The notes: generated by a model from the sequence alone, not told the origin. A DNA stretch of 16,756 nt from an uncultured Eubacteriales bacterium (GCA_900540545.1 UQGJ01000059.1:1-16756); one strand, 5' to 3'. Shown: positions 6,936 through 14,583, numbered from the stretch's first letter. Made by a program: numbers and translations.

Positions 6936-9743
6936 ATGGATTACAACCAGACCGTCAACCTGCCCCAGACCGACTTCCCCATGCGGGCGGGCCTGCCCAA
7001 GCGGGAGCCGGAGATGCTCCAGGCCATGTACGACAAGGACCTCTACCACAAGATGATCGCCCGCAACGAGGGCAAGCCCCTGTTCGTCCTCCACGACGGC
7101 CCCCCCTACGCCAACGGCAACATCCACATCGGCACCGCCTTGAACAAGATTTTGAAGGACATCATCGTCAAGCACCGCAACATGACCGGCTACTGCTCCC
7201 CTTACGTCCCCGGCTGGGACACCCACGGCCTGCCCGTGGAGTCCGCCATTCTCAAGGACAAGAAGGTCAAGCGGGAGGAGCTGACCACCGCCGAGTTCCG
7301 GGACAAGTGCCGGGAGTACGCCCTGGGCTTCGTGGACAAGCAGCGGGAGCAGTTCAAGCGCCTGGGCGTCCTGGGCGAGTGGGACGACCCCTATATCACC
7401 CTCAAGCCCTCCTTCGAGGCCAAGCAGATCGAGGTGTTCGGCAAGATGGCCGAGCAGGGCTTCATCTACAAGGGCATGAAGCCCGTGTACTGGTGCCCCC
7501 ACGACCAGACCGCCCTGGCCGAGGCCGAGATCGAGTACGCCGACGACCCCTGCACCACCATCTTCGTCAAGTTCCCCGTCCGGGACGACCAGGGCAAGCT
7601 GGCCCAGTACGCCGACCTGTCCAAGACCTATTTCGTCATCTGGACCACTACCCCCTGGACCATCCCCGGCAACTTCGCCATCTGTCTCAACGCCGATTTC
7701 GACTACGTGCTGCTCCAGGCCCCCAACGGCGAGGTCTACATCCTGGCCAAGGACCTGGCCGAGGGCGTGTGCAAGGCAGCGGGCATCGACTTCGGCGCCT
7801 GCAAGGTCCTGGCTACCCTCAAGGGCAGCGACTTCGAGCTGATGAGGGCCACCCACCCCCTCTTTGACCGGGAGAGCGTGGTCCTCAACGGCGAGCACGT
7901 CACTCTGGACGCCGGCACCGGCTGCGTCCACACCGCCCCGGGCTTCGGCGCGGAGGACTTCGCCATCTGCCAGCAGTACGACAAGGCGGGGCTCACCCAC
8001 ATCGGCGTGCCCGTGCCCGTCAACGCCAAGGGCGTGATGACCGATGAGCGCTACAACGGCCAGTTCTACGCCAAGGGCAACGACATGGTGGTGGAGGACC
8101 TGGAGCGGGAGGGCTTCCTCCTGGCCAAGGAGAACATCACCCACTCCTACCCCCACTGCTGGCGCTGCAAGCACCCCATCATCTACCGGGCCACGGAGCA
8201 GTGGTTCTGCTCCGTGGACGCCATCAAGGACGCGGCGGTCAAAGCCTGCGACGGCATCCAGTGGAAGCCCGACTGGGGCAAGGACCGCATGACAAGCATG
8301 ATCACCGAGCGCAACGACTGGTGCATCAGCCGCCAGCGGGTGTGGGGCGTACCCATCCCCATCTTCTACTGCGCCGAATGCGGCGCGGACATCGTCACCC
8401 CCGAGACCATCGCCCACGTGGCCGCCCTCTTCCGGGAGAACGGCTCCAACATCTGGTTCGACAAGACCGCCGACGAGTTGGTGCCCCAGGGCTTTGTCTG
8501 CCCCAAGTGCGGCCACACCCACTTCACCAAGGAGTCCGACATCATGGACGTGTGGTTCGACTCCGGCTCCACCCACGCCGCCGTGCTGGACGAGCGCCCC
8601 TACCTCCACTTCCCCGCCGACGTGTATCTGGAGGGCGGCGACCAGTACCGGGGCTGGTTCCAGTCCTCCATGCTCACCTCCATCGCCGCCAAGGGCTGCG
8701 CCCCCTACAAGCAGATCATCACCCACGGCTGGACCGTGGACGGCGAGGGCAAGGCCATGCACAAGTCCCTGGGCAACGCCGTGGGCCCCGAGGAGGTCAT
8801 CAAGGACTACGGCGCGGACATGCTCCGCCTGTGGGTGGCCTCCGCCGACTACACCCAGGACATGCGCATCTCCGGCGACATCATGAAGCAGCTGTCCCAG
8901 GCCTACCTAAAAATCCGCAACACCGCCCGCTACATGCTGGGCAACCTGGCGGGCTTCGACCCGGACACCGACGCCGTGGCCTACGCCGACATGGAGGAGC
9001 TGGACCGCTACGCCCTGCACAGCTTCAACGAGCTGGTCAAGACCGTTCGGGAGGCCTACGACCGCTACGAGTTCCACGGCGTGTACCGGGCCGTCTACAA
9101 CTTCTGCGTCATCGACATGTCCAACCTCTATCTGGACGTCATCAAGGACCGCCTTTACTGTGAGGCCCCCACCGGCCAGGCCCGCCGCTCCGCCCAGACC
9201 GCCCTCTACACCATCCTGGACGGCATGACCCGCCTCATCGCCCCCATCCTGGCCTTTACCTCCGACGAGATTTGGTGCGCCATGCCCCACGCCAAGGACG
9301 TGAACGCCGAGAGCGTGCTGCTCAACGACATGCCCGGCGACAACGCCGCCCTGGCCCTGGCGGGGGCGGACAAGGAGCGCTGGGAGAAGCTCATCTCGGT
9401 CCGGGACGCGGTGAACAAGGCCCTGGAGAACGCCCGCAGCAGCGGCGTGTTCAAGAAGGCCCAGGACACCGAGGTCACCATCGGCGTAGGCAGCGCCGGG
9501 GACGTGAGCTTCCTGGAGGGCGTGGATCTGGCCGCCCTGTGCATCGTCAGCAAGGTGACGGTGACGGACGGCAAGGTGGAGGGCGAGGCTATGCCCGACT
9601 GCCTGATCCCCTGCACCATCGCCGTGAAGCTGTCCGAGGCCGCCAAGTGCGTCCGCTGCTGGAATCATGACGACCACGTGGGCGAGGACCACGAGCATCC
9701 GGAGCTGTGCCCCAGATGTGCGGGCGTGGTGAAGGGACTGTAA
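6936..9743 (+). CDS. ileS: Isoleucyl-tRNA synthetase
   Basis: A class I synthetase that charges tRNA-Ile. The 935-aa product starts at ATG 6936, 7 nt after AGGAGGAAG; the family start MDYNQTVNLPQTDFPMRAGLPKRE supports this over the in-frame ATG at 6912. Motifs are the HIGH-type site HIGT (residues 64-67), the CP1 editing domain with IWTTTPWTIPGN and TAPGFGAEDF, the KMSKS-type loop KAMHKS (606-611), the tRNA-binding helical region, and a C-terminal zinc site C905-x2-C908...C925-x2-C928. The zinc tail marks it as the ordinary bacterial (type 1-like) enzyme. A strong terminator follows at 9761. No convincing promoter lies directly upstream; the T-box leader is about 500 bp away behind an opposing gene. 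Confidence 0.98.
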   Translation: MDYNQTVNLPQTDFPMRAGLPKREPEMLQAMYDKDLYHKMIARNEGKPLFVLHDGPPYANGNIHIGTALNKILKDIIVKHRNMTGYCSPYVPGWDTHGLPVESAILKDKKVKREELTTAEFRDKCREYALGFVDKQREQFKRLGVLGEWDDPYITLKPSFEAKQIEVFGKMAEQGFIYKGMKPVYWCPHDQTALAEAEIEYADDPCTTIFVKFPVRDDQGKLAQYADLSKTYFVIWTTTPWTIPGNFAICLNADFDYVLLQAPNGEVYILAKDLAEGVCKAAGIDFGACKVLATLKGSDFELMRATHPLFDRESVVLNGEHVTLDAGTGCVHTAPGFGAEDFAICQQYDKAGLTHIGVPVPVNAKGVMTDERYNGQFYAKGNDMVVEDLEREGFLLAKENITHSYPHCWRCKHPIIYRATEQWFCSVDAIKDAAVKACDGIQWKPDWGKDRMTSMITERNDWCISRQRVWGVPIPIFYCAECGADIVTPETIAHVAALFRENGSNIWFDKTADELVPQGFVCPKCGHTHFTKESDIMDVWFDSGSTHAAVLDERPYLHFPADVYLEGGDQYRGWFQSSMLTSIAAKGCAPYKQIITHGWTVDGEGKAMHKSLGNAVGPEEVIKDYGADMLRLWVASADYTQDMRISGDIMKQLSQAYLKIRNTARYMLGNLAGFDPDTDAVAYADMEELDRYALHSFNELVKTVREAYDRYEFHGVYRAVYNFCVIDMSNLYLDVIKDRLYCEAPTGQARRSAQTALYTILDGMTRLIAPILAFTSDEIWCAMPHAKDVNAESVLLNDMPGDNAALALAGADKERWEKLISVRDAVNKALENARSSGVFKKAQDTEVTIGVGSAGDVSFLEGVDLAALCIVSKVTVTDGKVEGEAMPDCLIPCTIAVKLSEAAKCVRCWNHDDHVGEDHEHPELCPRCAGVVKGL

Positions 9744-9760
9744 GAATTGGATTGGGGAAG

Positions 9761-9797
9761 GGCCCCGCCGTGGCTACGCCACGGCGGGGCCTTTTTG
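9761..9797 (+). terminator. Intrinsic terminator of ileS
   Basis: Perfect 14-bp GC-rich arms (9761-9774 and 9778-9791, loop TAC) are followed by TTTTT, 18 bp after the ileS stop. Confidence 0.95.
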
Positions 9798-9820
9798 TCA
9801 GGGCGGGGCCCTGCCGGGGG

Positions 9821-9930
9821 CGGAGTCCCTCCGGGGGGTTCCCTTTCTGGTTTCAGAAAGGGAACCGAAAGAAAACCAGGGGGCCGACACGGGGCTTTTC
9901 AAGCCCCTATTGTCGGCCCCCTGGACCCCG
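9821..9930 (+). repeat. Interspersed two-hairpin repeat, copy B
   Basis: Leader ccctccgggggg, hairpin 1 (GGTTCCCTTTCTG arms, 13 bp, 9837-9849 and 9854-9866), the linker GAAAGAAAA, then hairpin 2 (14-bp arms CCAGGGGGCCGACA 9876-9889 and 9911-9924). Hairpin 2 holds an inner 7-bp hairpin (9891-9897/9901-9907). The 26 bases at 9863-9888 are identical to 16731-16756 in copy C. Confidence 0.85.
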
Positions 9931-9940
9931 GGGAACTTCC

Positions 9941-10144
9941 GGGCGGCGGTACGGTTCTCGTTAGTAGGCAAAACTGGAAAGCCGTTGCAGCTCGTATCGG
10001 TCTGGCAGTCGAACAACTCCGGCTGCCGCCCCTCGGCATATGACCGGGCAAGACTTGGGAGTCGTTGCGTTTTACTCGGTGCAAACAAGCCGCCATTGGT
10101 CTATGCGTCTTTTACTGGGCATTCCGCCCATTGGCAGTCTGCAA
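9941..10144. other. Non-coding stretch with an imperfect direct repeat
   Basis: I see no gene here. Two related units (10066-10099 and 10104-10134) share TGCGT-TTTACT-GG...CCGCC-CATTGG, which suggests a decayed duplication or another repeat family. Confidence 0.45.
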
Positions 10145-10216
10145 GGGCCGCCCAGTGGGCGGCCCCTACAAGAGACCTTTGGTTTCTGCCGTAGGGGCCG
10201 CCGACCCCGGCGGCCC
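10145..10216. repeat. REP-like head-to-head hairpin pair 2
   Basis: The left unit GGGCCGCCC-N3-GGGCGGCCC with CTAC after it (10145-10169) is the inverse of the right unit GTAGGGGCCGCC-N5-GGCGGCCCG (10191-10216). The 21-bp spacer is not related to that of pair 1. The GTAGGGGC outer end and hairpin design match the pair at 5303-5365. Confidence 0.75.
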
Positions 10217-10246
10217 GTCCTCCGTCTTTTGTGCAGGCGAAAATGA

Positions 10247-10313
10247 TTTGTTCTGCTGGAACAAAAGTCCGTTCTATGGGACAGCTCTTTTTGTATACTT
10301 AGGGCAACCTAAG
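10247..10313 (+). promoter_or_regulatory. Probable control region of the 39-aa gene
   Basis: TATACT (10294-10299) is a likely -10 box, but no good -35 box is seen. A perfect inverted repeat TTTGTTC-TGCTG-GAACAAA (10247-10265) lies upstream, and CTTAGG-GCAA-CCTAAG (10298-10313) overlaps the expected start point. These look like operator-type sites. Confidence 0.5.
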
Positions 10314-10334
10314 AAAAGAAAGGAGCGGCAAACC

Positions 10335-10454
10335 ATGGAAATCACGATGAAATGGGTGCGGGAGCATGTGGAGGTCTACGACGGCGCGGGCCGCTTCCTG
10401 TTCTCGGCCGACAGCGAGTCCGAGGCCCGCCAGGAGCTGGAAGAGGCGGCGTAA
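10335..10454 (+). CDS. 39-aa small protein of unknown function
   Basis: The product begins MEITMKWVREHVEVY and ends EARQELEEAA. AGGAG at 10321-10325 lies 9 nt before the ATG, which sets this start; the frame is open further upstream, but that part runs through the repeat pair and has no ribosome site. The predicted fold is a short beta hairpin (HVEVYDGAGRFLFSAD) followed by an acidic helix. Similar very small proteins with a HVEVY...GRFLFSAD..SEA pattern seem familiar from clostridial genomes, but I cannot name a family. It is monocistronic, between repeat elements and a hairpin terminator, and convergent with the peptidase gene. Confidence 0.6.
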   Translation: MEITMKWVREHVEVYDGAGRFLFSADSESEARQELEEAA

Positions 10455-10500
10455 GAAAAGGCAGCGGGGCCGGACGCCATCATGGCGTCGGCCCCGCTGC
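10455..10500 (-). terminator. Terminator of the minus-strand peptidase operon
   Basis: A 19-bp stem with one bulge (10461-10480 and 10482-10500) is followed on the minus strand by CTTTTCTTAC. The polarity of the T-tract shows it serves the M24 peptidase operon; it may also slow transcription from the 39-aa gene, since it begins 7 bp after that stop. Confidence 0.85.
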
Positions 10501-10528
10501 CGTGGAGAGGGAAAGAGAGAGGGAATCG

Positions 10529-11758
10529 TCAGTTCCAGAAGATGCTGTCGGGCATGGTGGTAAAGGAGTCACAGCCGTCGGCGGTGATGGCGTGGGTGTC
10601 CTCCAGGTTGAAGCCGCCTGTGACCGGGGCCGCGCCGGTGGCGGAGTAGGGGGTCTCCAGGCAGAGCACCATATTGGGCTCCAGGATGTACTGGGTGTTG
10701 GGCGCCAGGGTGGGGTATTCCTCCGCCCCCTCGCCGCAGCCCACAGAGTGGCCCACGTGGCCCCGGGGATACTGGGGGATGAGGCGGCTCTTCTCCACGT
10801 CGGCCCGGACGGCACGGTAGATGTCGCACATGGCGACGCCGGGTTTGAGCATGCTTACGCCCAGGCGGTTGGCCTTATAAAGGGTCTCGTAGACCTCCAG
10901 GACCTCGTCGGGAGCTACGCCGCCCACGGCGAAGGTGCGGGCGATGTCCGAGTTATAGCCCAGATATTTGAAGCCCACGTCGAACTTGATGACGTCTCCG
11001 GCTTTCAGGATATATCCCCGGGGCATGCCGCACAGGCCGAAATAGGGTCCGGCGGCGGGGATGAAGCAGCTGCCCCGGGACATGGTGCCGTGCTCCAGGT
11101 TGAGCAGGCCGGAATAATAGGTGAACATGGCGTCCAGCTTCCAGGCGGGCATACCGGGCTTGATGTCCACGGCCATGTGCTTCCAGGCCAGGTCCAGCTG
11201 CTGGGCGGCCAGGCGGAGCATGTCGATTTCCCAGGGGGTCTTTACCACCCGGCAGTCCCGCACCACGGCCGAGCCGTCCACCACCGCGCCCTGGGGCAGG
11301 GCGGCGGTCAGCGCGGCGTAAAAGTGGTGGGAGATGCTCCCCAGTTCCACGCCCACCTTGCCGTCCATGGGGAGGGTTTGCAGGATGTCCAGGGTCATGT
11401 GGACCGGGGCCTCGGGGTCCATCACGTCTCCCTTGTCCCGGCGGGAGGCCTCGCTGCCGTCGTCGATGAACACCCAGGACATGAACTCCCGCACGTCGAT
11501 GTCCACGGTGGAGGCATAGGCATCGGCGCTCTCCAGGGTGCTGATGATGAGGTGGATGTCGCCGTCGGCGGGGACCACGGCCACACAGCTGCCCACCAGG
11601 GGGATGTAGCCTGTGGCGTAGAACACGTTGGCCGGGTTCTGGAGGAGCAGATAGCCGATGCCGCGCTGTTTCATGGCGGTTTGGAGCTTTTCGCGGAACA
11701 GGTGCTGTTCCCGCTTCGCCAGCATGGGGTGCAGGCATTTTTCCAGATGGTTTTGCAT
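10529..11758 (-). CDS. M24-family metallopeptidase (Xaa-Pro peptidase/creatinase fold)
   Basis: A 409-aa pita-bread-fold enzyme with a creatinase-like N-terminal domain (about 1-170) and a C-terminal M24 domain. All five expected metal ligands can be placed: D260 and D271 (KFDVGF...NSDIARTF), H337 (GHVGHSVG), E368 (CLETPY) and E386 (NLEDTHA), so a two-metal hydrolase is likely. The His that usually follows in an HExP motif (H361 of E. coli aminopeptidase P) is missing; the local sequence is GCGEGAEEYP. Substrate preference may therefore differ from ordinary Xaa-Pro peptidases. AAGGAGGG lies 7 nt before the ATG. It is the last gene of a three-gene operon, 28 bp after the permease, and probably cleaves what the permease imports. 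Confidence 0.88.
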   Translation of the reverse strand: MQNHLEKCLHPMLAKREQHLFREKLQTAMKQRGIGYLLLQNPANVFYATGYIPLVGSCVAVVPADGDIHLIISTLESADAYASTVDIDVREFMSWVFIDDGSEASRRDKGDVMDPEAPVHMTLDILQTLPMDGKVGVELGSISHHFYAALTAALPQGAVVDGSAVVRDCRVVKTPWEIDMLRLAAQQLDLAWKHMAVDIKPGMPAWKLDAMFTYYSGLLNLEHGTMSRGSCFIPAAGPYFGLCGMPRGYILKAGDVIKFDVGFKYLGYNSDIARTFAVGGVAPDEVLEVYETLYKANRLGVSMLKPGVAMCDIYRAVRADVEKSRLIPQYPRGHVGHSVGCGEGAEEYPTLAPNTQYILEPNMVLCLETPYSATGAAPVTGGFNLEDTHAITADGCDSFTTMPDSIFWN

Positions 11759-11786
11759 GATGACGCCCTCCTTATGATGATTTTAA

Positions 11787-13145
11787 TCAGGTGTTGGTGT
11801 TTTTCTCGGCCAGCCGCTGCTCGCCTCTGGCCATGAGCTTGCCGCCGAAGGCCGCGCAGACGATGATGGCGAGGACGAAGTAGCCCACGCAGAGGATGGC
11901 GGTGGTGGGGGTGAAGTTGAGGATGTTCAGCACGATGAACACGCCCATCAGCGCGCTGCACAGGATGCACAGGAGCATGCGGGAGGCGGGGGTGGCAAAG
12001 ATTTTGGAAATCCTGGGGGTGGCGTTCCAGCCCTCCGGGTCCCGCTCAGGCAGCTTGAGGAAGCCCCAGACGGGGATGAGCATGGGCACCAGGGTGACGG
12101 CGGCGGCCAGGCTGGAGAGCTGGCCGATATTCAGGCCGAACAGGTTGGGGATCAGGGCCATGAGCCAGAACAGGACCAGCAGGACCCAGGGGATGCCGTT
12201 TTTGTTGCGCTTGCCCATGAAGCCGGGCAGCCAGCCCTCGTCCACGCCGCGGATGATGGCGCTCCAGTACCGGGCGTAGTTGGAGTTGATGGTGGTCATG
12301 ATGGCCAGCAGGGCGCCGCCCACCACGAAGAGGATGTACCAGTTGCCGGGGTAGATGATCTTGGCCTGGAAGGTCATGGGCTGGCCCGCCACGTCGGCGA
12401 TGGGGGCCACGCCGGAGCCGACAAAGGCCACCAGGCCGAAGGCGAAGAAGGAGCAGATATAGGTGACGGTGGTCATCAGGGGGATGTTGTGCTTGGGGTC
12501 CTCCATCTGGGGGCCGAACTGCCCCAGCAGGGAGCAGCCGCCCACGCCGAAGAGGACCAGGGCGCAGGCGTTGAAGATGCCCAGCCAGCCGCCGTAGAAC
12601 AGGTTCTCGCTCTGGAACATGCTGCCCACGTTGCACTTGGGCAGGCCCAGGACGACGAAGGACAGCAGGGTCAGCAGCAGGAAGGCAGTGGTGATGTTCT
12701 GGACCTTGGCGGAATCCTTCAAGCCCAGAAGGTTGATGCCGAAGAAGATGGTGACGATGAGGCAGGCGGCCAGACTGCTGTTGATGCCGCAGATGCTGGA
12801 GAGATAGGTGCCGAAGGCCACGCCCATATAGGCCTGGGCCAGGGCGGCCAGGAGCTGGCAGTACAGCCAGAAGCCGGCCACCTTTTTATTCAGCCAGGAG
12901 GTGGCCACGTAGGCGGGGCTGGAGACGGGGTGGACGGTGGCGAAGAGCATACTGGGCAGGTTGCCGACATACATCACGAAGAACGCCAGCAGATAGGCGA
13001 TCAGCACGCCGCTGCCGCTCAGACCGATGGCGATGCCGGTGTTGGTGATGATACCGGCGCCGATGGTCTGGCCCATTGCCATGAAGAACAGGTCCTTTTT
13101 GTTCAGCTTTTTTACCAGGGGCGAATTGACTTCTTTGGACGCCAT
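11787..13145 (-). CDS. APC-superfamily amino-acid permease
   Basis: A 452-aa integral membrane protein with about 12 hydrophobic segments. The first helix carries the broken-helix motif GQTIGAGIITNTGIAIGLSGSG, matching the Gly-rich substrate-binding turn of APC transporters. Loops are short and the C-terminus is basic and polar (KLMARGEQRLAEKNTNT). The substrate is probably an amino acid or a conjugate, driven by a cation or by exchange; the exact solute cannot be read from sequence. The ATG at 13145 follows GGAGGAG by about 7 nt. It lies 36 bp downstream of the C-S lyase gene and 28 bp upstream of the peptidase gene, so the three are almost surely co-transcribed. Confidence 0.9.
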   Translation of the reverse strand: MASKEVNSPLVKKLNKKDLFFMAMGQTIGAGIITNTGIAIGLSGSGVLIAYLLAFFVMYVGNLPSMLFATVHPVSSPAYVATSWLNKKVAGFWLYCQLLAALAQAYMGVAFGTYLSSICGINSSLAACLIVTIFFGINLLGLKDSAKVQNITTAFLLLTLLSFVVLGLPKCNVGSMFQSENLFYGGWLGIFNACALVLFGVGGCSLLGQFGPQMEDPKHNIPLMTTVTYICSFFAFGLVAFVGSGVAPIADVAGQPMTFQAKIIYPGNWYILFVVGGALLAIMTTINSNYARYWSAIIRGVDEGWLPGFMGKRNKNGIPWVLLVLFWLMALIPNLFGLNIGQLSSLAAAVTLVPMLIPVWGFLKLPERDPEGWNATPRISKIFATPASRMLLCILCSALMGVFIVLNILNFTPTTAILCVGYFVLAIIVCAAFGGKLMARGEQRLAEKNTNT

Positions 13146-13181
13146 GAGATCTCTCCTCCTTACTTATGGTCCGTGTGGTTC

Positions 13182-14369
13182 CTATTTCGTCAGCCTCTTT
13201 TGGGCTGCAGAGGCCAGCTGTTCCATGGCCCGCTCCACGTTGGAGCGCGGGGTGGCCAGGTTCAGGCGGATATGGGTGTCGGCGGGGTGGCCGGGGGCGA
13301 AGAACTGGTCGCCGTAGTCCACGGCGATGCGGGCCTCTTTGAGCATGAAGTCTTGTATCTCTCCGGCGGGGACGTAGGGGGCCAGGTCCACCCACAGCAG
13401 GTAGGTGCCCTCCAGGGGGGAGACCACGGCCTGGGGCAGGCGCCGGGCCAGATAGTCCCGGCAGAAGTGGTCGTTGCCCCGGATGGCCTCCAGCACGGTG
13501 TCCAGCCATTCCTCGCCGCCGCGGTAGGCGGCCTCCACGGCGATGTAACCGAACATGGAGCCTCGGGTGACCCGGATGCCTTTGACGTAGTCGTCGAACC
13601 GGGCGCGGATGGCTGGGTCGGGAATGATGACGTAGGAATTTTGCGCCCCCGCCAGATTGAAGGTCTTGCTGCCCGCCGTGATGGTGAGCATCATGTCGTC
13701 GTAGTCCCCCACCGTGGCCGTGGGGACATGGGGCCGGGGGCCCGGGATGATGTCCTGGTGGATCTCGTCGCTGATGACAAAGACGTGGTGCTTGCGGCAG
13801 AGCTCCATAATGGTGTGCAGCTCCTCCCGGGTCCACACCCGCCCCACCGGGTTGTGGGGGGAACACAGGATGAAGAGCTTGACCTGGCGCTCCACCAGCC
13901 GGCGCTCGAAGTCGGCAAAGTCGATGGAGTACCGCCCCTGCTCCTCCCGGAGGGGACAGCAGACCAGGGTCCTGCCGGTGTGGAGCACGGCGTCCATGAA
14001 GGGGTAGTAACAGGGCGAGAGGATCATGCAGGCGTCGCCGGGGCGGGTCATGAAGTTTACCGTCCAGAAGATGCCGGACACCACGCCTGTGGAATAGCGG
14101 AGCCAGTCCCGCCGGACCTCGTAGCCGTGGCGGCGGCGCTCCCAGTCGATAAAGGCGTCGTAGTAGCCGTCGCTGGGGAGATAGTAGCCGTAGACGTTGT
14201 ACTCCGCCGTCTGTTTCAGCGCCTGCCCCACCGCGGGCGGGGCTTTGAAGTCCATGTCGGCCACCCACATGGAGAGGAGGTCCTTGTCGCCGAAGAGCCC
14301 TTCCAGACCATCCCATTTTGTGCTGCAGCTCCCCCGCCGGTCCGGCACCTCCAGGTCTTTGATGTTCAT
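13182..14369 (-). CDS. MalY/PatB-type PLP-dependent C-S lyase (aminotransferase class I/II fold)
   Basis: The 395-aa enzyme has the MalY/PatB subfamily signature WVADMDF (residues 35-41), then GYYLPSDGYY, SPHNPVGRVW (N173), the PLP-ring Asp in ISDEIHQD (D201), the Schiff-base lysine in GSKTFNLAG (K235), and the carboxylate-binding Arg near HIRLNLATP. Members split cystathionine, cysteine or cysteine S-conjugates into pyruvate, ammonia and a thiol; some also repress transcription through protein contacts, as MalY does. True aminotransferase activity cannot be excluded. AGAGGTGA precedes the ATG by 6 nt. It is the first gene of the operon, transcribed from a strong promoter at 14414-14442, and divergent from marR. 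Confidence 0.92.
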   Translation of the reverse strand: MNIKDLEVPDRRGSCSTKWDGLEGLFGDKDLLSMWVADMDFKAPPAVGQALKQTAEYNVYGYYLPSDGYYDAFIDWERRRHGYEVRRDWLRYSTGVVSGIFWTVNFMTRPGDACMILSPCYYPFMDAVLHTGRTLVCCPLREEQGRYSIDFADFERRLVERQVKLFILCSPHNPVGRVWTREELHTIMELCRKHHVFVISDEIHQDIIPGPRPHVPTATVGDYDDMMLTITAGSKTFNLAGAQNSYVIIPDPAIRARFDDYVKGIRVTRGSMFGYIAVEAAYRGGEEWLDTVLEAIRGNDHFCRDYLARRLPQAVVSPLEGTYLLWVDLAPYVPAGEIQDFMLKEARIAVDYGDQFFAPGHPADTHIRLNLATPRSNVERAMEQLASAAQKRLTK

Positions 14370-14394
14370 GGTTGTTCACCTCTGTACGCAATGT

Positions 14395-14464
14395 TTGTTC
14401 TTGCTATGAACAACTTATACCACCTGCGCAGAAAATAGTCAATAAAAAATGTTAACTTTGTTAA
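14395..14464 (-). promoter_or_regulatory. Promoter and operator-like repeats of the C-S lyase operon
   Basis: On the minus strand, TTGACT (14437-14442), a 17-bp spacer and TATAAG (14414-14419) form a strong promoter. A perfect inverted repeat TTGTTC-N7-GAACAA (14395-14413) covers the start point; another TTGTTC half-site is at 14372-14377. A second inverted repeat TTAAC-TTT-GTTAA (14452-14464) lies just upstream of the -35 box. Either is a candidate site for the divergent MarR regulator. Confidence 0.82.
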
Positions 14465-14524
14465 GTATAGAAAAATAATTTTGCATATATTGTGCAGAAT
14501 AACATATAAATTTGTCGAATAAAG

Positions 14525-14568
14525 AAAGCCGCCCTATTAGTTTTTATAAAAACTAATAGGGCGGCTTT
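14525..14568. repeat. 44-bp perfect palindrome between divergent promoters
   Basis: Arms of 22 bp with no spacer: AAAGCCGCCCTATTAG then TTTTTA, followed by the exact reverse complement. The outer half is GC-rich and the centre AT-rich. It resembles a terminator hairpin but lies downstream of no gene: the lyase operon and marR both read away from it. Confidence 0.85.
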
Positions 14569-14583
14569 GCCGCGGAGACCCCA

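Noticed and set aside
6891..8762. 623-aa open frame antisense to ileS
   Set aside because: It is a shadow of the GC-rich ileS codons: low-complexity Val/Gly/Leu/His composition, no ribosome site and no family motif.
9801..10334. CRISPR array or tRNA gene in the long gap after ileS
   Set aside because: There are no regularly spaced identical repeats and no cloverleaf with a GTTCGA-type T-arm; only hairpin repeats and a short direct repeat are present.
10065..10454. 129-aa version of the small protein starting upstream
   Set aside because: The extra N-terminal part runs through the REP-like pair and lacks a ribosome site; AGGAG at 10321 supports the 39-aa start.
10352..11836. 494-aa open frame antisense to the M24 peptidase
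   Set aside because: It overlaps a recognisable peptidase completely and also the 39-aa gene; there is no start signal or domain.
12489..14438. 649-aa open frame antisense to the permease and C-S lyase genes
   Set aside because: The composition is repetitive Gly/Val/Gln/Asp typical of antisense frames in high-GC DNA, while the opposite strand encodes two clear protein families.
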